Shown: piece after piece, positions 51,643-61,627 of the stretch
Position numbering within the stretch: position 1 is the first letter of the stretch
How the letters are laid out: every line of letters begins with the position of its first letter
DNA from: Alloyangia pacifica
Lineage (GTDB): Bacteria > Pseudomonadota > Alphaproteobacteria > Rhodobacterales > Rhodobacteraceae
Length of the DNA: 64,000 nt
Direction: 5' to 3'
Assembly (NCBI RefSeq): GCF_900116195.1
Contig: NZ_FOZW01000002.1
Location: 545,270 to 609,269 of the forward strand
Translations under genes and position numbers: made by a program
The notes under the pieces: generated by a model
What the model saw: only the letters and a program-made list of their open reading frames with translations
Database searches by the model: none
Told to the model about the DNA's origin: nothing

Positions 51643-51673
51643 AAAAAGAGAGGCGCAGCCCGAGCCGCGCCTC
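51643..51673 (-). terminator. Intrinsic terminator of the choline transporter operon
   Basis: On the minus strand GAGGCGC (51673-51667) pairs with GCGCCTC (51656-51650); a T run (51647-51643) follows shortly. It lies about 28 bp after the choV stop. Confidence 0.75.
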
Positions 51674-51700
51674 CTTGCCACGTCGAAAGCGACGGAAGCC

Positions 51701-52720
51701 CTACTGCGCCACCAACCGTTCCAGCAGCGTCGCCGGGGTCACCGCGCCGACGCGCACCCCGCCCCGCGTCACCGCCACCGGCGCATTGCGCGCAGTCATC
51801 GCGGCGGCGAACTCCAGCACCGGTGTATCCTCGTCCACCTCGACCTCGGCCGAGGCGTCGAGCGGTTGCATCACGTCCTTGGCCCGCAGGAAGCTGAGCG
51901 GGTTCGAATGCGCCACGAACTCCGCCACATAGTCGTTGGCCGGATCTCCCGCGATCTGGTTCGGCGTGCCGCATTGCACGATGCGCCCGCCCTCCATGAT
52001 CGCGATCCGGTTGCCGATCTTGAACGCCTCGTCGAGGTCGTGGCTGACGAAGATGATCGTGCGCTTGAGCTTGGCCTGCAGCTCCAGCAGCTCGTCCTGC
52101 AGTTTGCTGCGGATCAGCGGGTCGAGCGCCGAGAAGGGCTCGTCCATGAGCAGGATCGGCGCCTCGGTGGCAAAGGCTCGGGCAAGACCCACGCGCTGCT
52201 GCATGCCGCCGGAAAGCTCGCCGACCTTGTTGTCGGCCCAGTTGGTCAGGCCCACCAGTTCGAGTTGCTCCATCACCTTGGCGCGGCGGTCCGCCTTGCC
52301 CATGCCGCCCAGCTCCAGGCCAAGCCCGACATTCTCGGCAACCGAGCGCCAGGGCAGCAGGCCGAACTGCTGGAACACCATGGCCACGCGCTCGCGGCGG
52401 ATCCGGCGCAGGTCGGCCGAGGAGGCGTCGGTGACGTTGACCATGCGGTCGCCCTCGCGGACATGCACACCGCCGCGCACAACCGGGTTGAGCCCGTTGA
52501 TGCCGCGCAGCAGGGTCGACTTGCCCGAGCCCGACAGGCCCATGAGCACGAGGATCTCGCCCTCTTCGACCTCGAGGTTGCAGTCGTGCACGCCAAGCAC
52601 CTGATCTGTCTTCTTCTGGATCGTCGCGCGATCCAGCCCCTGGTCCATCAGCGGCAGCGCCTCTTCCGGCTCGTCGCCGAAGACGATGGACACATTGTCG
52701 ATCTTCACGGCTACGGTCAT
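51701..52720 (-). CDS. choV: Choline ABC transporter ATPase
   Basis: A 339-residue ATPase of the ProV/OpuA type. Walker A is GLSGSGKSTLLRGINGL, the signature ELSGGMQQRVGLARAFA, Walker B ILLMDEPFSALDP and the switch FVSHDLDEA. A C-terminal extension of about 60 residues resembles a single CBS-like regulatory segment. It overlaps choW by 4 bp. Linkage to betIBA makes choline the likely substrate rather than proline or betaine. Confidence 0.93.
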   Translation of the reverse strand: MTVAVKIDNVSIVFGDEPEEALPLMDQGLDRATIQKKTDQVLGVHDCNLEVEEGEILVLMGLSGSGKSTLLRGINGLNPVVRGGVHVREGDRMVNVTDASSADLRRIRRERVAMVFQQFGLLPWRSVAENVGLGLELGGMGKADRRAKVMEQLELVGLTNWADNKVGELSGGMQQRVGLARAFATEAPILLMDEPFSALDPLIRSKLQDELLELQAKLKRTIIFVSHDLDEAFKIGNRIAIMEGGRIVQCGTPNQIAGDPANDYVAEFVAHSNPLSFLRAKDVMQPLDASAEVEVDEDTPVLEFAAAMTARNAPVAVTRGGVRVGAVTPATLLERLVAQ

Positions 52721-53580
52721 TTCTTGTCGCCTCCGAGGTTGAGCAGACGGTCGAGCAGGATGGCCACGACCACGATCACCAGGCCACTCTCGAAACCGAG
52801 CGATGTGTTCACCTGGTTGAGCGCGCGCACCACCGGCACGCCAAGGCCATCGGCACCGACCAGCGCGGCGATCACCACCATCGAGAGCGCCAGCATGATG
52901 GTCTGGTTGAGGCCGGCCATGATCTGCGGCAGCGCGTAGGGCAGTTCGGCCTTCATCAGCACGTCGCGGTTGGTGCCGCCGAAGGCACGCACGGCCTCGG
53001 TCAGCTGCTCCGGGGTCGACGAGATGCCGAGCTGGGTCAGGCGGATCGGCGCGGGCAGCACGAAGATCACCGTCGCGATGAGGCCGGGCACCATGCCGAT
53101 GCCGAAGAAGACGATCGCCGGGATCAGGTAGACGAAGGTCGGCAGCGTCTGCATCAGGTCGAGGATCGGGCGCAACACGGCATAGAGTCGGGGCCGGTGC
53201 GCGGCGGCGATCCCCACCGGCACGCCGATGGCCATGCAGACGACACAGGCCGAAAGCACCAGAGTCAGGCTTTCCGTGGTCTCCTCCCAGTAGCCCTGGT
53301 TGAGGATGAACAGGAAGCCGAGCGCGACGAAGGCACAGACCTTCCAGCTGCGCTGCAGCAGCCAGGCGATCAGCATGAAGGCGGCGATGATGAAGAACGG
53401 GTTGGGTTCCTGCAGAACCCAGAGGATGCCCTCGATCATCGTTTCCAGAACGACGGAGAGCAGATCGAGCAGACCTTCGGCGTGGTCACGGATGCCTTCG
53501 AAGATGAAGGCCGCGAAGTCGCCGACGGGGATCTTGTATGAAGTGAGCCAATCCAAGGCTGCGCTCCTTTCGGTGAGCAT
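52717..53580 (-). CDS. choW: Choline ABC transporter permease
   Basis: A 287-residue ProW-type permease. After an amphipathic head (WLTSYKIPVGDFAAFIFEGI) come several helices and the EAA loop (TEAVRAFGGTNRDVLMKAELPYALPQIMAGLNQTIMLAL). It starts 62 bp after choX, and that gap holds a small hairpin. Confidence 0.93.
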   Translation of the reverse strand: MLTERSAALDWLTSYKIPVGDFAAFIFEGIRDHAEGLLDLLSVVLETMIEGILWVLQEPNPFFIIAAFMLIAWLLQRSWKVCAFVALGFLFILNQGYWEETTESLTLVLSACVVCMAIGVPVGIAAAHRPRLYAVLRPILDLMQTLPTFVYLIPAIVFFGIGMVPGLIATVIFVLPAPIRLTQLGISSTPEQLTEAVRAFGGTNRDVLMKAELPYALPQIMAGLNQTIMLALSMVVIAALVGADGLGVPVVRALNQVNTSLGFESGLVIVVVAILLDRLLNLGGDKK

Positions 53581-53604
53581 TCAACTGTAGGATGCCTGTC
53601 AGCC

Positions 53605-53620
53605 CCGCGCCGGAGCGCGG
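53605..53620 (-). promoter_or_regulatory. Small hairpin in the choX-choW gap
   Basis: CCGCGC, loop CGGA, GCGCGG. Such hairpins after binding-protein genes often protect the upstream mRNA and raise binding-protein yield; that role is inferred here. Confidence 0.45.
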
Positions 53621-53642
53621 AGCCGGGGTGCACCGGTTCGGA

Positions 53643-54563
53643 TCAGAGGCCGAGCGCCGCTTTCACCGCGGGGAGCGCCGGCTCGCCATCCAGCGTGGTC
53701 ACACCTTCGAGCCAGCCGTCAAGGGCGTCGGGGTTCGCGGTCAGCCACGCCGCGGCCGCGTCATCGGCCTTTTCCCCGTCGTTGAGGATCGCGCCCATGA
53801 TCTCGTTTTCCATCTCGAGCGAGAATTCGAGGTTGGTCAGCAGCTTGCCGACATTGGGGCATTCCTCGACGTAGCCGGCACGGGTGTTGGTGTAGACCGT
53901 GGCGCCGCCAAAGTCCGGGCCGAACCACTCGTCGCCGCCCGAGAGGTAGGTCAGGTCGAAGTTGGCGTTCATCGGGTGCGGCTCCCAGCCGAGGAAGACG
54001 ATCGGCTCGTCCTTCTTCGACAGGCGCGAGACCTGGCTCAGCATGCCCTGCTCGGAGCTCTCCTTGACGTCGAAGCCGTCGAGATCGAAGGCGTTCGCCT
54101 CGATCATGTCCATGATCAGCCGGTTGCCGTCGTTGCCGGGCTCGATGCCGTAGATGGTCTCGTCCAGCTCATCGGCGTGGGCGGCGATGTCGGCGAAATC
54201 GGTGATGCCGAGCGCGGCGCCGGCGGCGTTGGTGGCCAGCGTGTACTTCGCCCCTTCGAGGTTGGCGCGCACGGTGTCGACGGTGCCCGCCTCGCGGTAC
54301 GGCGCGATGTCGGCTTCCATCGTGGGCATCCAGTTGCCGAGGAAAACATCCATGTCGCCCTCTTCCAGTGACACATAGGTCACCGGCACCGAGAGCACGC
54401 TGATCTCGGTATCGTACCCCATCGCCTGCAGCACGGTCGTGGTCGCGGCCGTGGTGGCGGTGATGTCCGTCCATCCCACGTCCGAGAACCTGACTTTGGA
54501 GCAATCCGCAGCGGCGGCGCTGGCGCAAAGGGCGATGGCGGAGGTGGTCAGTACGAGTTTCAT
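53643..54563 (-). CDS. choX: Choline-binding periplasmic protein
   Basis: A 306-residue binding protein with a Sec signal peptide (residues 1-20, ending AAAADC). It has the ChoX/ProX-like strings VRFSDVGWTDITATTA, VFLGNWMPTMEADI and EPIVFLGWEPHPMNANFDLTYL, whose Trp and Asn residues form the aromatic box for quaternary ammonium groups. The start at 54563 follows AAAGGGGA. It is the first gene of choXWV, divergent from betI across a shared operator. Confidence 0.92.
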   Translation of the reverse strand: MKLVLTTSAIALCASAAAADCSKVRFSDVGWTDITATTAATTTVLQAMGYDTEISVLSVPVTYVSLEEGDMDVFLGNWMPTMEADIAPYREAGTVDTVRANLEGAKYTLATNAAGAALGITDFADIAAHADELDETIYGIEPGNDGNRLIMDMIEANAFDLDGFDVKESSEQGMLSQVSRLSKKDEPIVFLGWEPHPMNANFDLTYLSGGDEWFGPDFGGATVYTNTRAGYVEECPNVGKLLTNLEFSLEMENEIMGAILNDGEKADDAAAAWLTANPDALDGWLEGVTTLDGEPALPAVKAALGL

Positions 54564-54602
54564 AGGGTCCCCTTTGGAGGTTAGCGTGATGAAGTCTGAG
54601 TT

Positions 54603-54624
54603 ATTGATTGACGAGTCAATTAAT
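54603..54624. promoter_or_regulatory. BetI operator palindrome between choX and betI
   Basis: ATTGATTGAC (54603-54612), centre GA, GTCAATTAAT (54615-54624). Nine of ten arm positions are symmetric. It lies 40 bp upstream of choX and 47 bp upstream of betI, so one bound BetI could repress both the transporter and the betIBA operon until choline is present. Confidence 0.8.
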
Positions 54625-54670
54625 GACGGGCTATTCCAGAAAAGCAACCAAAAATCTGTGGGAGCTCCGC

Positions 54671-55348
54671 ATGGCACGCAAATCCGAGGAAGAAAGACGC
54701 AGGGATCTGATCGCTGCGACGATCCGCGAGATCGGTGCGTCCGGCACGCTCAACGTCACCACCAGCCAGATCGCCAAGAGCGCCGGTGTCTCGCCCGGGC
54801 TGGCGTTCCACTACTTCCACGACAAGGACACGCTCTTTCTCGCCGCGATGCGCTCTATCCTGTCGGAATATAAGGCAGACGTGACCCAGGCCCTTGCAGG
54901 CGCCGCGACCCCCGAGGCCCGCGTGAACGCCATCGTTCAGGCCAGCTTCGGAATGGGCAGCTTCCGCCGCGAAGCGATCTCGGCATGGGTTAATTTTTAT
55001 GCGCTCGCGCTGCGCTCGGAAGAGGCACGGCGGTTGCTGTACCTCTATCAGCGCCGCCTGCACAGCAATCTGGTCTATGCGCTGCGCCCCCGGATCGGTG
55101 AGCGCGCTCCGGACGTGGCACGGCGAATCGGTGGCCTGATCGACGGTCTCTACCTGCGCTATGCGCTCGACACCAAGATGCTGCGCCCGCCCGAAGAGGC
55201 GGTCGGCGCCGTCGACGGCTCGGAGGGTGCCCAGCACGTGCTGCGCGCCATCGCCGCCGAATGCACCGAAGTTCACGAAAACGACGACATCTCCATGGCG
55301 GACGCCGACCCGGCGCCCATGGCCCCCCTTGCAGGACCTCAGGAGTAA
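54671..55348 (+). CDS. betI: Choline-responsive TetR-family repressor
   Basis: A 225-residue repressor. The helix-turn-helix is [30 protein letters not shown], and the core matches BetI along its length ([49 protein letters not shown]). It has an extra acidic, Pro/Ala-rich tail of about 30 residues ([20 protein letters not shown]). The ATG at 54671 has GGGAG before it. It is followed after 2 bp by betB. Confidence 0.95.
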   Translation: MARKSEEERRRDLIAATIREIGASGTLNVTTSQIAKSAGVSPGLAFHYFHDKDTLFLAAMRSILSEYKADVTQALAGAATPEARVNAIVQASFGMGSFRREAISAWVNFYALALRSEEARRLLYLYQRRLHSNLVYALRPRIGERAPDVARRIGGLIDGLYLRYALDTKMLRPPEEAVGAVDGSEGAQHVLRAIAAECTEVHENDDISMADADPAPMAPLAGPQE

Positions 55349-55350
55349 TC

Positions 55351-56811
55351 ATGACCACTGCCTACCAACCCGCTGGAAGCCACTTCATCAACGGCGCCTA
55401 TGTCGATGACACCGCAGGCGAGAAGATCGAGGTGATCTACCCCCACACCGGCGAGGTGATCGCCACCCTGCACGCCGCCACCCCGGCGATCATCGAGCAG
55501 GCGCTGGCCTCGGCCAAGGCCGCCCAGAAGGACTGGGGCGCGCTGTCGGGCACCGAGCGCGGCCGCGTGCTGCGCAAGGCGGCCGACCTGCTGCGCGAAC
55601 GCAACCGCGCGCTGTCCGAGATCGAGACCCATGACACCGGCAAGCCGATGTCCGAGACGCTGATCGCCGATGCCGCCTCCGGGGCCGACGCGCTGGAGTA
55701 TTTCGGCGGCCTCGCCGGCACGCTGACCGGTGAGCACATCCCGGTGGCGGGCGGCGATTTCGTCTACACCCGCCGCGAGCCGCTTGGTGTCTGCGTCGGC
55801 ATCGGGGCCTGGAACTACCCGATCCAGATCGCCAGCTGGAAGGCCGCCCCGGCGCTGGCCTGCGGCAACGCGATGATCTTCAAGCCCTCCGAGATGACGC
55901 CGCTGACGGCGCTGAAGCTCGCGGAGATCCTGATCGAAGCGGGCGCGCCCGCGGGCCTGTTCAACGTGGTGCAGGGCTACGGGGCGGTCGGCGCCGCGCT
56001 GATCACCGATCCGCGCGTCGACAAGGTCTCGCTCACCGGCTCGGTGCCCACCGGCCGCAAGGTATATGCCGCCGCCGCAGAAGGCATGCGCCACGTCACC
56101 ATGGAACTGGGCGGCAAGTCCCCGATCGTGATCTTCGACGATGCCGATCTGGAAAGCGCCGTCTCTGCCGCGATCAACGGCAACTTCTACTCCACCGGCC
56201 AGATCTGCTCGAACGGCACCCGCGTCTTCGTGCAGGAAGGGCTGTACGATCGGTTCGTGGCCCGCGTCGCCGAGCGCATGGACAATGCGGTGATCGGCGA
56301 TCCGATGGATGAGTCCACCACCATCGGTCCGATGGTCTCGGCCCGCCAGCGCGGGATCGTCGAGGGCTTCATCAAGAAGGGCGTCGAGGAAGGCGCGCGG
56401 CTGGTAAAGGGCGGCAAGGTCATCGACGGCGCGGGCTTCTACATCGAGCCCACCCTCTTTGCAGATGTCACCGACGAGATGACCATCGCGCGCGAGGAGA
56501 TCTTCGGCCCGGTCATGTCGGTGCTGAAATTCTCCACCGAGGAAGAGGCGCTGGCTCGGGCAAACGACACGCAATTCGGCCTCGCCGCCGGCGTGTTCAC
56601 CGCCGACCTCACCCGGGCGCACCGAATGGCGGCGGGCTTCGAGGCGGGCACCTGCTACATCAACGCCTACAACCTGACACCCGTGGAAGCGCCCTTCGGC
56701 GGCTCGAAGATGTCTGGCGTCGGCCGCGAGAACTCCAAGGCCGCCATTGCGCACTACAGCCAGGTGAAATCCGTCTACGTCGGCATGAATCCGACCGAAG
56801 CGCCGTTCTGA
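55351..56811 (+). CDS. betB: Betaine-aldehyde dehydrogenase
   Basis: A 486-residue aldehyde dehydrogenase that makes glycine betaine from betaine aldehyde with NAD. Catalytic Glu252 (TMELGGKSP) and Cys286 ([13 protein letters not shown]) fall at the same numbers as in E. coli BetB. The start has AGGAG upstream. It is the second gene of betIBA and lies 11 bp before betA. Confidence 0.96.
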   Translation: MTTAYQPAGSHFINGAYVDDTAGEKIEVIYPHTGEVIATLHAATPAIIEQALASAKAAQKDWGALSGTERGRVLRKAADLLRERNRALSEIETHDTGKPMSETLIADAASGADALEYFGGLAGTLTGEHIPVAGGDFVYTRREPLGVCVGIGAWNYPIQIASWKAAPALACGNAMIFKPSEMTPLTALKLAEILIEAGAPAGLFNVVQGYGAVGAALITDPRVDKVSLTGSVPTGRKVYAAAAEGMRHVTMELGGKSPIVIFDDADLESAVSAAINGNFYSTGQICSNGTRVFVQEGLYDRFVARVAERMDNAVIGDPMDESTTIGPMVSARQRGIVEGFIKKGVEEGARLVKGGKVIDGAGFYIEPTLFADVTDEMTIAREEIFGPVMSVLKFSTEEEALARANDTQFGLAAGVFTADLTRAHRMAAGFEAGTCYINAYNLTPVEAPFGGSKMSGVGRENSKAAIAHYSQVKSVYVGMNPTEAPF

Positions 56812-56822
56812 GGGAGGCTTTG

Positions 56823-58481
56823 ATGCAGGCAGATTACATCATCGTCGGCGCGGGCTCGGCAGGCTGCGCCATCGCCTACCGGCTCGCCGAGGCGGGCAAG
56901 AAGGTGATCGTCGTGGAGTTCGGCGGCACCGACGCCGGCCCCTTCATCCAGATGCCCGGCGCGCTTTCGTACCCGATGAACATGAAGCGCTACGACTGGG
57001 GGTTCGAATCCGAACCCGAGCCGCATCTCGGCGGGCGCCGTCTCGCCACGCCGCGTGGCAAGGTGCTGGGCGGCTCCTCGTCGATCAACGGCATGGTCTA
57101 CGTGCGCGGCCACGCCCGCGACTTCGATACGTGGGAAGAGATGGGGGCGCAGGGCTGGGCCTATGCCGACGTGCTGCCCTACTACAAGCGCTTGGAGACT
57201 TGGCACGAGAACGGCCACGGCGGCGATGCCGACTGGCGCGGCAAGTCCGGTCCGCTGCATGTTTCGCGCGGCAAGCGTGACAACCCGCTGACCCGCGCCT
57301 TCGTCGAGGCCGGGGTGCAGGCGGGCTACGAGGCCACCGACGACTACAACGGCGAGAAGCAGGAGGGCTTCGGCCCCTTCGAGGCCACCATCCACAAGGG
57401 CGAACGCTGGTCGGCCTACAAGGCCTACCTCAAGCCCGCCATCGCCACCGGCAATGTCGAGGTGGTGCGCGGCTTCGCCCGCAAGGTGGTGATCGAGAAC
57501 GGTCGCGCCACCGGCCTCGAGATCGAGCGCAAGGGCAAGGTCGAGGTGATCGGCGCCACGCGCGAGGTGATCCTCGCCGCCTCCTCGATCAACTCGCCGA
57601 AGCTGCTTCTGCTCTCGGGCGTCGGCCCCGCCGCACACCTCAAGGAGCATGGCATCGAGGTTGTCGCCGACCGTCCGGGCGTCGGGCAGAACCTGCAGGA
57701 CCACCTCGAGCTCTACATCCAGCAGGCGGCGACGCAGCCGGTGTCGCTGTTCAAGTACTGGAACCTCTTCGGCAAGGCCTATGTCGGCGCGCAATGGCTG
57801 TTCACCCGCAAGGGTCCGGGGGCCTCGAACCAGTTCGAGAGCTGCGCCTTCGTGCGCTCCAAGCCCGGCGTCGAATATCCCGACATCCAGTACCACTTCC
57901 TGCCCATCGCCGTACGCTACGACGGCAAGGCGGCAGCAGAGGGTCACGGCTTCCAGGCCCATGTCGGCCCGATGCGCTCGAAGTCGCGCGGCGCAGTGTC
58001 CCTGAAGTCGGCGGATCCCAAGGATGCGCCCAGCATCTTCTTCAACTACATGTCGCATGAAGATGACTGGAGCGATTTCCGGACCTGCATCCGCCTGACG
58101 CGCGAGATTTTCGGGCAGGAGGCCTTTGCCCCCTATCGCGGCCACGAGATCCAGCCCGGCGACTCCGTGCAGTCGGACGAGGAGCTTGATGCCTTCATCC
58201 GCGAGCACGCCGAAAGCGCCTATCACCCCTGCGGTTCCTGCCGGATGGGGGCTGCGACCGACCCGATGGCGGTGGTCGATCCCGAGTGCCGGGTGATCGG
58301 CGTCGAGGGGTTGCGGGTGGCCGACAGTTCGATCTTCCCGCAGATCACCAACGGCAACCTCAACGCGCCGTCGATCATGACCGGCGAGAAGGCCGCGGAC
58401 CATATCCTCGGCAAGCAGCCCCTGCCCCGCGACAACGCGCAGCCGTGGATTCATCCCGACTGGCGGAGCGCGCAGCGCTGA
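56823..58481 (+). CDS. betA: Choline dehydrogenase
   Basis: A 552-residue GMC-family flavoprotein that oxidises choline to betaine aldehyde. The FAD motif [17 protein letters not shown] is at the N terminus, the second GMC signature [18 protein letters not shown] follows, and the active-site His468 lies in [12 protein letters not shown]. The ATG at 56823 follows GAGGGAGG; a TTG one codon earlier is possible but unlikely. It is the last gene of betIBA. Confidence 0.96.
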   Translation: MQADYIIVGAGSAGCAIAYRLAEAGKKVIVVEFGGTDAGPFIQMPGALSYPMNMKRYDWGFESEPEPHLGGRRLATPRGKVLGGSSSINGMVYVRGHARDFDTWEEMGAQGWAYADVLPYYKRLETWHENGHGGDADWRGKSGPLHVSRGKRDNPLTRAFVEAGVQAGYEATDDYNGEKQEGFGPFEATIHKGERWSAYKAYLKPAIATGNVEVVRGFARKVVIENGRATGLEIERKGKVEVIGATREVILAASSINSPKLLLLSGVGPAAHLKEHGIEVVADRPGVGQNLQDHLELYIQQAATQPVSLFKYWNLFGKAYVGAQWLFTRKGPGASNQFESCAFVRSKPGVEYPDIQYHFLPIAVRYDGKAAAEGHGFQAHVGPMRSKSRGAVSLKSADPKDAPSIFFNYMSHEDDWSDFRTCIRLTREIFGQEAFAPYRGHEIQPGDSVQSDEELDAFIREHAESAYHPCGSCRMGAATDPMAVVDPECRVIGVEGLRVADSSIFPQITNGNLNAPSIMTGEKAADHILGKQPLPRDNAQPWIHPDWRSAQR

Positions 58482-58489
58482 ACCCGGCC

Positions 58490-58516
58490 CCGCGCTGCCT
58501 GTCCGGCGGCGCGGGC
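58490..58516 (+). terminator. Hairpin after betA
   Basis: CCCGCGC (58490-58496) and GCGCGGG (58510-58516) form a GC stem 8 bp after the betA stop; no T tract. Confidence 0.4.
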
Positions 58517-58611
58517 GCACCCGTTGGGCGTGACCCGACGTTGCACAACTACATCATGCGGTGAATCGAAAATCGCGTTACGCTCTTTTCAGGCAAGAGC
58601 AGGACAAGAAG

Positions 58612-59463
58612 ATGATCACCACATCCCCCAGACCATGGGTCCGGGCGGGCGCGCTGATCGTCGCACTCGCGGCAACCCTCGGCGGTTGCGGCAGTTCGGC
58701 GCCACGCACCGCGACCCTTTCCGCCAGCGAAACGCAGGCGCTCTACATCCGAGAGAACCGCGCCTCCGGAATCCCCCGACGCTTCGGCGACACCAAGCCC
58801 CACGACTGGGGCGCGATCAGCCCGCAGCGCTACCCGGTGCACGGGCTCGACGCCGCGCGCTACCAGGGTGTGATCAACTGGCACGAGGCCCGCGACGCCG
58901 GCATTCGTTTCGGCTATCTCAAGGCCACCGAAGGCGGCGATGTGCTCGATCCGGCCTTTGTGCAGAACGCGGCGGGTGCGCGCGCCGCGGGGGTGCCGGT
59001 GGGCGCGTATCATTTCTACTACTTCTGCCGCCCCGCGCATGAACAGGCAGCCTGGTTCATCGCCAATGTGCCCAAGCGGCGCGGCGACCTGCCTCCGATC
59101 CTCGACATGGAGTGGAACCACCTCTCGCCGACCTGCCGCATCCGGCCGCCCGCCGCGGAGGTGCGCGCCAGCATCCGCGAATTCTCCCGCATCGTCGAAC
59201 GCCACTACGGCACCGCGCCGGTGATCTACACCACGCCGGATTTCTACGCCCGCAACGACCTGGGCAGCCTGCGCGGAACGGAGTTCTGGCTGCGCTCGGT
59301 CACCGCCCACCCCTCGGAGCGCTACCCAGACGAGCGCTGGAGCTTCTGGCAGTACACCGGCACCGGGCTGGTGCCCGGCGTGCGCGGGCCGGTGGATCTG
59401 AACGCCTTCGCCGGAAACGAGGCGAACTGGCAGCGCTGGCTTGCGGCGCGCAGCCAGGGATAG
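58612..59463 (+). CDS. GH25 (lysozyme/muramidase) lipoprotein
   Basis: A 283-residue glycoside hydrolase family 25 enzyme that should cleave the MurNAc-GlcNAc bond of peptidoglycan. The signal peptide ends in the lipobox LGGC with Cys26, so it is membrane-anchored, probably facing the periplasm. Core motifs are VHGLDAARYQGVINW (about residue 75), YLKATEGGD, VGAYHFYYF and ILDMEWN (about residue 162), where Asp and Glu are catalytic. It is complete and not next to phage genes. It follows betA in the same direction after 130 bp. The likely role is wall remodelling rather than lysis. Confidence 0.9.
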   Translation: MITTSPRPWVRAGALIVALAATLGGCGSSAPRTATLSASETQALYIRENRASGIPRRFGDTKPHDWGAISPQRYPVHGLDAARYQGVINWHEARDAGIRFGYLKATEGGDVLDPAFVQNAAGARAAGVPVGAYHFYYFCRPAHEQAAWFIANVPKRRGDLPPILDMEWNHLSPTCRIRPPAAEVRASIREFSRIVERHYGTAPVIYTTPDFYARNDLGSLRGTEFWLRSVTAHPSERYPDERWSFWQYTGTGLVPGVRGPVDLNAFAGNEANWQRWLAARSQG

Positions 59464-59482
59464 CGGCGCGATTTCTGCATCC

Positions 59483-59509
59483 CGGCCCGGGGCGACCAGT
59501 CCCGGGCCG
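59483..59509 (+). terminator. Hairpin after the lysozyme gene
   Basis: Perfect 9-bp stem CGGCCCGGG (59483-59491) with CCCGGGCCG (59501-59509), 19 bp after the stop. No T tract, so efficiency is uncertain. Confidence 0.5.
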
Positions 59510-59865
59510 CGCCTGCCCCCCCTCCGGGTGGCTGCACTGGCTACGCCTCTCCTCAACTCGCTTGTCGCAAGGACTTGCGAGATAGATCGCGCGGAACCAG
59601 CCCTGCAAGGCGCCCACCCAGGCTCGGGCACAGCCCTCATCGCTCAGCCACCGGCAAAAAGAACATCCTCCGGCCAGCCACGCCGCGTGGCGAACAAGCT
59701 GTACGCGCTATGCCACAAGCCGGAACACCCTCCTGCCTCTCCGACATGGTACACTCCGCAGCACCGCGCCGCTGCGCCTGCAAGCGCCCGGCAGGGCTTG
59801 CGTCCGCGGCGCATATCCGGTCTATCGCGCCGCGGGAGGAGGCCGGACGGAAACAAGAGACTCGG
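59510..59865. other. Leader region of metNIQ
   Basis: About 350 bp with no credible gene. I looked for a SAM-type riboswitch because a methionine transporter follows, but saw no SAM-I, SAM-II or SAM/SAH core motif. A short inverted repeat (CTTGTCGCAAG followed by GACTTGCGAG) is at about 59560-59581. Confidence 0.4.
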
Positions 59866-60927
59866 ATGGCCGACGTAGAGACATCAGGTGCCGCGATCAC
59901 CTTCGACAAGCTGGGCAAGTCCTTCGAAAAGAAGGGCTCCGGTCAAGTCATGGCGCTCGAGGATGTGAACCTCGACGTCGCCCCCGGCACAATCACCGGG
60001 ATCATCGGGCGTTCCGGCGCCGGCAAATCCACCCTGCTGCGCATGGTCAACGGGCTCGAGCAGCCGACCTCGGGCACGGTCACCGTCGCCGGGCATGACG
60101 TCGGCCGCGCCGGTGCCGCGGAGCTGCGCCGCATCCGCCGCGACGTCGGGATGATCTTCCAGCATTTCAACCTGCTGAGCTCGCGCACGGTCTACGGCAA
60201 CGTCGCCCTGCCGCTCGAGATCGCAGGCGTGCCCGGTGCCGAGATCAAGCGCCGCGTCAACGATCTCATCGGACGCGTCGGCCTCGAGCAGTTCAGCAAC
60301 CGCTACCCGGCAGAGCTTTCAGGCGGGCAGAAGCAGCGCGTCGGCATCGCCCGCGCGCTCGCCACGCAGCCCAAAGTGCTGCTCTCGGACGAGGCGACCT
60401 CGGCGCTCGACCCCGAGACCACGCAGACCGTGCTGAAGCTGCTGGCCGACATCAACCGCGACCTTGGGCTGACCATCCTGCTGATCACACACGAGATGGC
60501 CGTGGTGCGCGACATCGCCAGCCACGTCGCGGTGATCGACGGCGGCAAGATTGTCGAGGCGGGCTCGACCTACGAGGTCTTCGCCGCCCCGCAGCACCCG
60601 ACCACGCGCTCGTTCCTGTCGGGCATCACCGGCATCACCCTGCCGAGCTTCATCGCCGGCAAGCTGCAGGCCGAGCGTCCGCAGGGCGACAGCCAGGAGG
60701 TGATCCGCATCACCTTCGCCGGGCAGCACGCCACCGACCCGATGCTCGCCAAGCTCACGTCGGAGCTCGGCATTCCGGTGAACATCCTTGCCGGTGCCAT
60801 CGAAGAGATCGGCCCGCATCCCTTCGGCAACCTGCTGGTCTCGGTCGAGGCCACCCGCGGCGCCGAGGCCCGCGCCTATCTTGAACGTCACGAGCTGCTC
60901 ACGGAGGTGCTGGGCTATGTCGGCTAA
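59866..60927 (+). CDS. metN: Methionine ABC transporter ATPase
   Basis: A 353-residue ATPase. Walker A is GRSGAGKSTLLRMVNGLE, the signature ELSGGQKQRVGIARALA, Walker B VLLSDEATSALDPETT, all as in MetN. The C-terminal 90 residues (VIRITFAGQHATDPMLAKL; IPVNILAGAIEEIG) form the NIL domain that binds methionine and inhibits transport when the cell is replete. It overlaps metI by 11 bp. Confidence 0.95.
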   Translation: MADVETSGAAITFDKLGKSFEKKGSGQVMALEDVNLDVAPGTITGIIGRSGAGKSTLLRMVNGLEQPTSGTVTVAGHDVGRAGAAELRRIRRDVGMIFQHFNLLSSRTVYGNVALPLEIAGVPGAEIKRRVNDLIGRVGLEQFSNRYPAELSGGQKQRVGIARALATQPKVLLSDEATSALDPETTQTVLKLLADINRDLGLTILLITHEMAVVRDIASHVAVIDGGKIVEAGSTYEVFAAPQHPTTRSFLSGITGITLPSFIAGKLQAERPQGDSQEVIRITFAGQHATDPMLAKLTSELGIPVNILAGAIEEIGPHPFGNLLVSVEATRGAEARAYLERHELLTEVLGYVG

Positions 60928-61591
60928 CCTCATCAACCTGCTGATCGAAGCCACGCTTCAGACCCTCTACATGGTCGCCATCTCGGGCGCGATCGGCACG
61001 CTCTTCGGTCTGCCCATCGGCGTCTACCTCGCGGTCTCGCAACGCGGCGAGCTGCTGTCGTCCCCCTGGGTGAACAAGGTGCTGGGGCTCATCGTCAACG
61101 CGACGCGTTCGGTGCCCTTCATCATCCTCGTGGTGGCGATCATCCCCTTCACCCGACTGATTGCCGGCACCTCGATCGGCACCAGTGCCGCGATCGTGCC
61201 ACTGACCATCGCGGCTGTGCCCTTCATCGCGCGGTTGGTGGAGAACGCCATCCGAGAGGTCGACAGCGGCCTCATCGAGGCCGCCCGCGCCATGGGCGCG
61301 ACGCCGCTGCAGATCATCCGCAAGGTGCTGATCCCCGAGGCGCTGCCCGGCATCACGCTCGGCCTGACGCTCGCTTTGGTCAGCCTCATCGGCTACTCGG
61401 CCATGGTCGGCGCCGTGGGCGGCGAGGGCCTCGGCGATCTCGGCATCCGCTACGGCTACCAGCGCTTCATGCCCGAGGTGATGCTGGCGGTGGTCGTGAT
61501 CCTGATCGTGCTGGTCCAGCTCGTGCAGTCCCTCGGCGAGGGGCTGGCCAGACTGGTCGACAAGCGCGCGCCGCGCAACCGCGGCCGCTGA
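60917..61591 (+). CDS. metI: Methionine ABC transporter permease
   Basis: A 224-residue five-helix permease. The EAA loop is IEAARAMGATPLQIIRKVLIPEALPG, and the strings NATRSVPFIILVVAIIPFTR and GAVGGEGLGDLGIRYGYQRF are characteristic of MetI. The ATG at 60917 lies inside the end of metN. Confidence 0.95.
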   Translation: MSANLINLLIEATLQTLYMVAISGAIGTLFGLPIGVYLAVSQRGELLSSPWVNKVLGLIVNATRSVPFIILVVAIIPFTRLIAGTSIGTSAAIVPLTIAAVPFIARLVENAIREVDSGLIEAARAMGATPLQIIRKVLIPEALPGITLGLTLALVSLIGYSAMVGAVGGEGLGDLGIRYGYQRFMPEVMLAVVVILIVLVQLVQSLGEGLARLVDKRAPRNRGR

Positions 61592-61627
61592 CCCGATAAT
61601 AAGAACGCAATTGGAAGGAGATTTCCC

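Noticed and set aside
58612..59463. Prophage endolysin
   Set aside because: The GH25 protein has a lipoprotein signal, and no phage structural, holin or integrase genes are nearby.
59510..59865. SAM riboswitch in the metNIQ leader
   Set aside because: I looked for SAM-I, SAM-II and SAM/SAH core sequences before a methionine transporter and found none; only a short inverted repeat is present.
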